Below are positions 59,367 to 64,000 of a stretch of 64,000 nt of DNA, piece by piece. Numbering within the stretch: the first letter of the stretch is position 1; each line of letters begins with the position of its first letter. The DNA is taken from the NCBI GenBank assembly GCA_900315675.1, contig OMZY01000003.1, positions 186,001 to 250,000 of the forward strand, read 5' to 3'. The notes beneath the pieces are model-generated. The model saw only the letters and a program-made list of their open reading frames with translations, made no database searches and was not told the DNA's origin. Both the position numbers and the translations under genes were made by a program. The DNA is from an uncultured Eubacteriales bacterium (GTDB taxonomy: Bacteria; Bacillota; Clostridia; Christensenellales; Aristaeellaceae).

Positions 59367-59383
59367 TAAAAGGCCAAGATCCC
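59350..59383 (+). terminator. Perfect 15-bp hairpin overlapping the ATPase stop codon
   Basis: GGGATCTTGGCCTTT and AAAGGCCAAGATCCC pair perfectly around GATA, with the TGA inside the loop region. No T-run; it probably limits read-through or protects the mRNA. Confidence 0.65.
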
Positions 59384-59391
59384 AATGAATT

Positions 59392-59481
59392 ATCAGCCTG
59401 CGGCTGATATGAATTATTTTCCTTCGGAAAATATGAATTGTTCGTCTGTGACGAACATGAATTATCCGGCTGACGCCGGAT
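59392..59481. repeat. Hairpin array D (4 hairpins inside the exporter operon)
   Basis: Perfect hairpins at 59392-59408 (ATCAGCC), 59416-59432 (ATTTTCC), 59440-59456 (GTTCGTC) and 59464-59481 (ATCCGGC), joined by ATGAATTAT/ATGAATTG spacers, between the ATPase and the first permease genes. Confidence 0.85.
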
Positions 59482-59498
59482 GTGATTAAGAGGTTGAG

Positions 59499-60290
59499 AT
59501 GAAAGCATATTATTCGATATTCCGGATGAGACGGAGAATGGAGACGCAGTACCGGGGCGCGGTGCTGGGCGGACTGATCTGCCAGACATTCTTCGGACTG
59601 GTGCTGGTAGCGATCTACCGGGCGATGTATGCGGGAAAGCCGCAGGACATGCCGCTGAGCAATATCACTACCTATGTATGGCTGCAGCAGGCATTTTTCC
59701 GGATGCTGCTGAGCACGGACACAGACCTGCTGGACAGGATCCGGACAGGGGCAATTGCCTATGACCTGTGCCGGCCGCTGCACCTGTACGGCTATTACTA
59801 TTCCCGGGTGCTGGCAATGAAGATGACCGGGAGCATCCTGCGGGCCCTGCCGATGCTGGTGATCGCGGCGTTGCTGCCGGCGGGATGGGGACTTGCCCTG
59901 CCGGCTTCTGTACCGGCACTGCTGGCTGCGCTGGCAGCCCTGATCCTGGGCATGTTCTGTATCTGTGCCCTGGAAAATGTCACGATGGGACTGACGATGC
60001 GCACGCTGGATCCCCGGGGCGTGCAGGCCCTGCTGAACCTGCTGCTGATGACGTTCAGCGGAAATATCCTGCCGCTGACGCTGTTTCCGGACAGCTGGCA
60101 GAAGGTGATCACCGTGCTGCCCTATGCCCAGATGCTGGATGCGCCGATCCGGCTGTATAACGGAGAGTATCCGCTGGGACAGGCGCCGGTGGTGATGATG
60201 ACCCAGCTCTGCTGGACGGTGCTGCTGGTGGCGGGCGGATGCCTGCTGTGGCGCGCGAACCAGAAGAAAATGATTGTGCAGGGAGGCTGA
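59499..60290 (+). CDS. ABC-2 family permease, first subunit
   Basis: A 263-residue membrane protein with about six hydrophobic segments: a start like MKAYYSIFRMRRRMETQYRG, then GLICQTFFGLVLVAIYRAMY. Conserved family-type parts are AYDLCRPLHLYGYYYSRVLA and TFSGNILPLTLFPDSWQKVI, followed by TVLPYAQML. It matches the ABC-2 (DUF990-like) exporters that have two unequal permeases. The start at 59499 follows AAGAGGTTGAG. It overlaps no other gene and is followed by the second permease at +4 bp. Confidence 0.85.
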   Translation: MKAYYSIFRMRRRMETQYRGAVLGGLICQTFFGLVLVAIYRAMYAGKPQDMPLSNITTYVWLQQAFFRMLLSTDTDLLDRIRTGAIAYDLCRPLHLYGYYYSRVLAMKMTGSILRALPMLVIAALLPAGWGLALPASVPALLAALAALILGMFCICALENVTMGLTMRTLDPRGVQALLNLLLMTFSGNILPLTLFPDSWQKVITVLPYAQMLDAPIRLYNGEYPLGQAPVVMMTQLCWTVLLVAGGCLLWRANQKKMIVQGG

Positions 60291-60294
60291 GAAG

Positions 60295-61095
60295 ATGAAT
60301 ACCCTTCGTTTGTACTGCCGGTCCATGGCCATGCTGATCAAAAGCCAGCTGCAGTATCCGCTTTCCTTCCTGATGCAGACCCTGGCACAGCTGGTAATGG
60401 AAGGCGGCGAACTGTTGGCGGTGATCCTGCTGATTGACCGGTTTGACCGGGTGAACCAGTGGGGTCCCGGAGACCTGTATTTCTTTTTCGGGCTGATGTC
60501 GGTTTCCTTTTACCTGACAGAGATTTTCGGACGGGGCCTGACAGGCAATTTCCCGTCCATGGTGCGGAACGGGCAGCTGGATACGCTGATGCTGCGTCCC
60601 AGGGGGATCCTGACCCAGGTGCTGTGCAGCGGGGCGGATCCGCGGCGGATTGCCTGCATTGCGGTGGGTACCGTGAGCCTGGTCATGGGCAGCCGGATTT
60701 CCGAAATTGCCTGGTCGCCGCTGAAAGTGCTGATGATGGCGGAATCGATTTTCTTCAGCTTCTGGCTGATCCTGGGGCTTTTCATGGTGGAGGCGATCCT
60801 GACGATCCACAGCGTGAAGTCCATTGAGCTGGCAAATACCCTCACCTACGGCGGGCGCAGCGCCTGCGAGTATCCCAGCGATATCTATCCCCGGCCGCTG
60901 AGGATCCTGTTCACGGTGGTGGCGCCCTTTGCACTGGTAATGCATGTGCCCGCTTCCATTATTCTGGACAAGCCGCTGTTCGGCTGGCCGGTATGGACCG
61001 GGTTTGTGACGCCCCTGGCGGGGCTGGTGCTGTTCGGCGTGATGTACATGCTGTTCAGGATGGCGATGAAGTACTACAGATCAACGGGAAGCTGA
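60295..61095 (+). CDS. ABC-2 family permease, second subunit (DUF990)
   Basis: A 266-residue permease with six hydrophobic segments. MNTLRLYCRSMAMLIKSQLQ, then YPLSFLMQTLAQLV, and the later PSMVRNGQLDTLMLRPRGIL then TQVL are typical of the DUF990 partner (the FDxxLLRPLG-type segment). The end (LAGLVLFGVMYMLFRMAMKY) is the last TM helix. The start at 60295 follows GGGAGGCTGAGAAG; five further upstream codons in frame lack a ribosome-binding site. It completes a two-permease exporter. Confidence 0.87.
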   Translation: MNTLRLYCRSMAMLIKSQLQYPLSFLMQTLAQLVMEGGELLAVILLIDRFDRVNQWGPGDLYFFFGLMSVSFYLTEIFGRGLTGNFPSMVRNGQLDTLMLRPRGILTQVLCSGADPRRIACIAVGTVSLVMGSRISEIAWSPLKVLMMAESIFFSFWLILGLFMVEAILTIHSVKSIELANTLTYGGRSACEYPSDIYPRPLRILFTVVAPFALVMHVPASIILDKPLFGWPVWTGFVTPLAGLVLFGVMYMLFRMAMKYYRSTGS

Positions 61096-61096
61096 T

Positions 61097-61129
61097 CACA
61101 GAATACAGACAGGCCGTCTGTATTCTGTG
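61097..61129 (+). terminator. Terminator-like hairpin of the exporter operon
   Basis: CACAGAATACAGAC pairs with GTCTGTATTCTGTG around AGGCC, right after the stop codon. Confidence 0.65.
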
Positions 61130-61138
61130 AAATGAATT

Positions 61139-61250
61139 ATTTGCCCTTTGGGGCAAATGTGAAATTTAAAGCGGTTGTACGGTATACAACCGCTTTAAGT
61201 GAATTATCAGGCTTATAGCCTGATATGAATTTTTCGCCCTTCGGGCGAAA
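61139..61250. repeat. Hairpin array E (4 hairpins)
   Basis: Perfect hairpins at 61139-61158 (ATTTGCCC), 61166-61198 (TTAAAGCGGTTGTA), 61206-61224 (ATCAGGC) and 61232-61250 (TTTCGCCC), separated by GTGAA(A/T)T-type spacers. Confidence 0.85.
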
Positions 61251-61353
61251 GTGATGATTACTGCTGAACCGAAGACAGAAGCATGAAACAGGAGAAGGCC
61301 CTGACTGCCTTGTCCAGGTGGATATCCGGCGGAATGGACACGGTAAAAATGAG

Positions 61354-61382
61354 TTGCCAGAGAAGGCAAAAAACAGTATAAT
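61354..61382 (+). promoter_or_regulatory. Sigma-A promoter of frr
   Basis: -35 TTGCCA at 61354-61359, 17-bp spacer, -10 TATAAT at 61377-61382. The frr start is 43 bp downstream. Confidence 0.82.
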
Positions 61383-61424
61383 ATTCGCAGACATTTTCTG
61401 ATACTGAAACGAGGAGGAAAACCC

Positions 61425-61982
61425 ATGCTTCAGGACGTTATAAATACTGCAAAAGAGAAAATGAAGAAATCCTGCGAGGTGTATGAGCGGGAAATGATGA
61501 GCCTGCGTGCCGGCCGCGCGAATCCGCAGCTGCTGGACAGGATCATGGTGGATTACTACGGAACGCTGACTCCCATTAACCAGATCGGCAACATCTCCTC
61601 TCCGGAACCCCGGCTGCTGGTGATTGCTCCCTGGGAAGCCAAGATGATTCCCCAGGTGGAGAAAGCCATCCAGAAGAGCGACCTGGGACTGAATCCTTCC
61701 AATGACGGCAAGCTGATCCGCCTGGTGTTCCCGGAACTGAACGAGGAACGCCGCAAGGATCTGACCAAGGTTGCGTCCAAGGGTGCTGAAGAAACCAAGG
61801 TGGCGATCCGCTCCATCCGCCGCGACGCGATTGAGCAGATCAAGAAGCTGAAGAAGAACAGCGAGATCACCGAAGACGATCAGCGGGACGCCGAAGAAGA
61901 TATGCAGAAGCTGACTGACAAGGCGGTCAAGGAAGTAGACGAGATCTACGCGAAGAAAGAAAAGGAAATCATGGAAGTCTGA
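61425..61982 (+). CDS. frr: Ribosome recycling factor
   Basis: Splits post-termination ribosomes with EF-G. The 185-residue protein has the family start (AKEKMKKSCEVYEREMMSLR then AGRANPQLLD), the YYGTLTPINQIGNIS segment and the C-terminal triple-helix domain (AIRSIRRDAIEQIKKLKKNS; ADKAVKEVDEIYAKKEKEIM-like end). Normal length. The start at 61425 follows GAGGAGG. It has its own promoter, and uppS, cdsA and dxr follow, a common order in Bacillota; pyrH and tsf are not next to it here. Confidence 0.97.
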   Translation: MLQDVINTAKEKMKKSCEVYEREMMSLRAGRANPQLLDRIMVDYYGTLTPINQIGNISSPEPRLLVIAPWEAKMIPQVEKAIQKSDLGLNPSNDGKLIRLVFPELNEERRKDLTKVASKGAEETKVAIRSIRRDAIEQIKKLKKNSEITEDDQRDAEEDMQKLTDKAVKEVDEIYAKKEKEIMEV

Positions 61983-62048
61983 CGCCGAAGCGGGTCATGC
62001 GCGCACCGCTGAAGCAGGCGGTTCTCTTACTGCGCACGATATTGAGTC

Positions 62049-62072
62049 AAAACCCGCCGTAAGGCGGGTTTT
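62049..62072 (+). terminator. Hairpin with T-tract between frr and uppS
   Basis: AAAACCCGCC pairs with GGCGGGTTTT around GTAA. Read-through to uppS, 26 bp further on, seems likely, so a partial terminator. Confidence 0.8.
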
Positions 62073-62097
62073 GGCAGTATTACGGAAAGGAAAAAGC

Positions 62098-62859
62098 ATG
62101 AAGCTGAAGACGGCATGGTCCCTGGCGCTGAAGAAGCCGCCGCGGACATCGGATGAGTTTGAAAAGCTGCCGAAACATGTGGCCATCATCATGGACGGCA
62201 ACGGCCGCTGGGCCAAGAAGCATAAGCTGAACGTATCCCGGGGACACCGGCAGGGGACGGAAACCCTGCGGGAGATCATCCGCCATACGGATGACCTGGG
62301 GATCGGCGCGCTGAGCCTGTATGCCTTTTCCACGGAGAACTGGAACCGGTCGGAAGAGGAAGTGGCTGCGCTGATGCAGCTGATCCTGGACTTTTTCGCC
62401 TCCGAGATTGACGAACTGGACGCGAAGAACGTACGGATCCTGATTCTCGGCGACAAGAGCAGGCTGCCGCAGCAACAGCGGGAAACGCTGATTGAAGCAG
62501 AAAACCGGACCCGGAAGAACACGGGACTGAGGCTGAACATTGCCGTGAACTACGGCGGCCGGGCGGAACTGGTGATGGCTGCCAGGGAAATTGCCACGCT
62601 GGTGCGGAACGGCGCCATCAAGGAAGAGGAAATAACGGAGCAGACGATTGCCGATCATCTGTATACCCGGGGACAGCCGGACGTGGATCTGCTGATCCGC
62701 ACCAGCGGGGAACAGCGGCTCAGCAACTTTATGCTGTACCAGAACGCATATTCGGAGTTCGTTTTCCCGACGGTGCTGTGGCCGGACTTTACGGTGCATG
62801 ACTATGACCAGGCGCTGGACGCGTTCGCGCACCGGAACAGACGGTTCGGAGGAAGATAA
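62098..62859 (+). CDS. uppS: Isoprenyl (undecaprenyl) diphosphate synthase
   Basis: cis-Prenyltransferase making the C55 lipid carrier for cell-wall synthesis. The 253-residue protein has HVAIIMDGNGRWAKK (catalytic Asp), RGHRQGTETLREIIR, SLYAFSTENWNRS and, at the end, PDVDLLIRTSGEQRLSNFML then YQNAYSEF. The start at 62098 follows ACGGAAAGG. It is followed by cdsA, and the envelope-lipid operon fits the function. Confidence 0.96.
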   Translation: MKLKTAWSLALKKPPRTSDEFEKLPKHVAIIMDGNGRWAKKHKLNVSRGHRQGTETLREIIRHTDDLGIGALSLYAFSTENWNRSEEEVAALMQLILDFFASEIDELDAKNVRILILGDKSRLPQQQRETLIEAENRTRKNTGLRLNIAVNYGGRAELVMAAREIATLVRNGAIKEEEITEQTIADHLYTRGQPDVDLLIRTSGEQRLSNFMLYQNAYSEFVFPTVLWPDFTVHDYDQALDAFAHRNRRFGGR

Positions 62860-62871
62860 AAGCAGGAACTG

Positions 62872-62894
62872 AATCAGGGGATTCTTTCCTGATT
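62872..62894 (+). terminator. Small hairpin after uppS
   Basis: AATCAGG pairs with CCTGATT around a 9-base loop, followed by TTAATG. Confidence 0.5.
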
Positions 62895-62904
62895 TTAATG
62901 AAAT

Positions 62905-62967
62905 ATCGCTTCGTGATGTGCTATATTTGCCTTCGGTAAATGTGAAATGTTTGCCTGCGGCGAACAT
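62905..62967. repeat. Hairpin array F (3 hairpins, each with one G-U-type change)
   Basis: ATCGC/GTGAT (62905-62917), ATTTGCC/GGTAAAT (62925-62941) and ATGTTTGCC/GGCGAACAT (62947-62967). Each stem departs from perfect complementarity at a single position, and in every case the change leaves a G-T (G-U in RNA) pair. Spacer GTG(C/A)TATA- and GTGAAATG-like. Confidence 0.8.
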
Positions 62968-63007
62968 GATGAATGAAAGTATATTGCATACAGGAGACAT
63001 ACGAAGG

Positions 63008-63826
63008 ATGAAACAACGGTTTATAACTGGTCTGATGCTGACGGCCTTTCTGGCGATTAACCTGTGGCTGCCGAACTGGTGCATGGCGCTGGCGACACTG
63101 ATCTGCATCTGCTTTGCGGTGTGGGAAGAATATCACGCGCTGGTGACCGCAGGGCATAAGGTGGTTACCTGGCCGACCTGGGTGATCCTGGGCGCCTCGA
63201 TGCCGCTGACCTGGCTGTTCGGCGTGAAGGTGATTGTACCGCTGCTGGCCGTGGCGCTGTTTACGATGATTGCTGAAATCCTGTTCCGGAAGGAGCCGGA
63301 ACTGACGGACCTGAGCATGAGCGCGCTGCCGCTGCTGACGGTGGCGCTGCCCGGACTGAGCCTGGTGGCCCTGAGTATGATTCCGGACCAGAAGGCGGTG
63401 GAGGTTGTGCTGCTGTGCCTGACTTTCGCGGTACCGCTGATGGGAGACGTGATGGCGCTGTTTGTGGGCAGTGCGATCGGCGGACCGAAGCTCTGTCCGC
63501 CTGTCAGCCCGAAGAAGACCATTGCCGGCAGCATCGGCGGCCTGGCGGGCAGCGTGATGGCGGCCATGATCGTGTACGGTCTGAGCGTGGCGATCTGCGA
63601 CGCGCCGACCCTGGCGAAGCTGCCTGTCTGGTGGCATTACCTGATCCTGGGCTTTGTGGGCGGCATTGCCGGACAGATCGGCGACCTGTTTGCCAGCCTG
63701 GTGAAACGTCACAGCGGTATCAAGGACTTTTCCAACCTGTTCCCGGGACACGGCGGAATGCTGGACCGGCTGGACAGCGTGCTGTTTATGGCAGTGCTTA
63801 TGTATTGTTATTTGATGTTCAAATAA
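63008..63826 (+). CDS. cdsA: Phosphatidate cytidylyltransferase
   Basis: Makes CDP-diacylglycerol from phosphatidate and CTP at the membrane. The 272-residue protein has about seven TM helices and the family C-terminal signature GIKDFSNLFPGHGGMLDRLD then S. The SPKKTIAGSIGGLAGS segment is the conserved catalytic loop. The start at 63008 (MKQRFITGL) follows CAGGAGACATACGAAGG. It lies between uppS and dxr, in the usual order. Confidence 0.95.
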   Translation: MKQRFITGLMLTAFLAINLWLPNWCMALATLICICFAVWEEYHALVTAGHKVVTWPTWVILGASMPLTWLFGVKVIVPLLAVALFTMIAEILFRKEPELTDLSMSALPLLTVALPGLSLVALSMIPDQKAVEVVLLCLTFAVPLMGDVMALFVGSAIGGPKLCPPVSPKKTIAGSIGGLAGSVMAAMIVYGLSVAICDAPTLAKLPVWWHYLILGFVGGIAGQIGDLFASLVKRHSGIKDFSNLFPGHGGMLDRLDSVLFMAVLMYCYLMFK

Positions 63827-63830
63827 CAAT

Positions 63831-63875
63831 ACATAATGAAGAATGAAGAATGAAAAATGAAGAATGATAGTTACT
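63831..63875. repeat. Degenerate 7-bp repeat (AATGAAG type)
   Basis: CATAATGAAGAATGAAGAATGAAAAATGAAGAATGA-type tandem repeats between cdsA and dxr. Confidence 0.6.
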
Positions 63876-63918
63876 GAACACCGCCAGAATTGAGAATGAT
63901 GAGAAGAAAGGCAGTATG

Positions 63919-64000
63919 ATGAGAAGTATTGCTATTCTGGGATCGACGGGGTCGATCGGAACGCAGGCTTTGGATATTTGCCGGCGGCATCCGGACCGGT
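63919..64000 (+). CDS. dxr: 1-deoxy-D-xylulose 5-phosphate reductoisomerase (5' part only)
   Basis: The first 27 codons read [20 protein letters not shown] then CRRHPDR, the NADPH-binding start of DXR ([11 protein letters not shown]), second step of the MEP isoprenoid pathway. The gene runs off the window. The start at 63919 is 7 nt after AAAGG; the ATG at 63916 is a close alternative. Confidence 0.92.
   Translation, partial: MRSIAILGSTGSIGTQALDICRRHPDR

Overview
The window looks like chromosomal DNA from a Clostridia-type member of the Bacillota with a fairly GC-rich genome. The evidence is a CtsR operator in front of clpB, an AgrC/LytTR-type two-component pair, consensus sigma-A promoters with 17-bp spacers, strong AGGAGG ribosome-binding sites, an RRNPP-type peptide receptor with a small secreted peptide, and the frr-uppS-cdsA-dxr order. 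Sugar ABC genes, a GH53 galactanase, a GH13 amylase and a large oligopeptide transporter suggest a gut or rumen carbohydrate and peptide user. A Christensenellales/Aristaeellaceae-like origin is a guess from general character only.

Layout: 0-3.4 kb, B12-dependent methionine synthase (without reactivation domain) and a secreted NAGPA-type protein. 3.5-6.8 kb, DEAD-box helicase, alanine dehydrogenase and a Nudix hydrolase on the minus strand. 7.3-11.3 kb, a short alanyl-tRNA synthetase and a divergent aconitase. 11.4-14.8 kb, a histidine kinase/LytTR regulator pair divergent from two paralogous small secreted proteins, with a plausible LytTR site at their promoter. 14.9-18.7 kb, a membrane protein, RsuA-type pseudouridine synthase, RsmC-type methyltransferase, and an ECF sigma factor with a membrane-anchored partner. 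18.9-25.8 kb, clpB, a class A PBP and a CvpA-like protein. 26-36.2 kb, a carbohydrate locus: MsmX-like ATPase, MalG/MalF permeases, solute-binding protein, GH53 galactanase, a membrane protein and a GH13 enzyme. 36.5-38 kb, a C69 dipeptidase.

38.2-46.3 kb is a visibly AT-rich island. It holds a tandem-duplicated HTH/TPR peptide receptor, a convergent 59-residue secreted peptide (likely its pheromone), a 39-residue RiPP precursor too short for routine gene calling, a radical SAM/SPASM protein with an N-terminal RRE-like region, a lone YcaO protein, an S41 peptidase and an ABC exporter. This is the best candidate for a previously undescribed system: a peptide-signalled radical SAM plus YcaO RiPP pathway. 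The host TldD/PmbA protease pair lies directly next to it.

49-58 kb is an oligopeptide ABC operon in which several subunits are oddly built: a binding protein that looks circularly permuted, OppB and OppD with large insertions, and a membrane-anchored ApbE-like relative at the end. 58.5-61.1 kb is an ABC-2 exporter. 61.4 kb to the end holds frr, uppS, cdsA and the start of dxr.

The intergenic regions are unusual in their own right. They carry (i) arrays of different short perfect hairpins separated by a conserved spacer of the type ATGAATTAT, (ii) 7-bp AATTCAG tandem repeats, and (iii) two copies of a roughly 100-bp element with conserved ends and interior stems that change in both arms together. 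All look like genome-specific repeat families.
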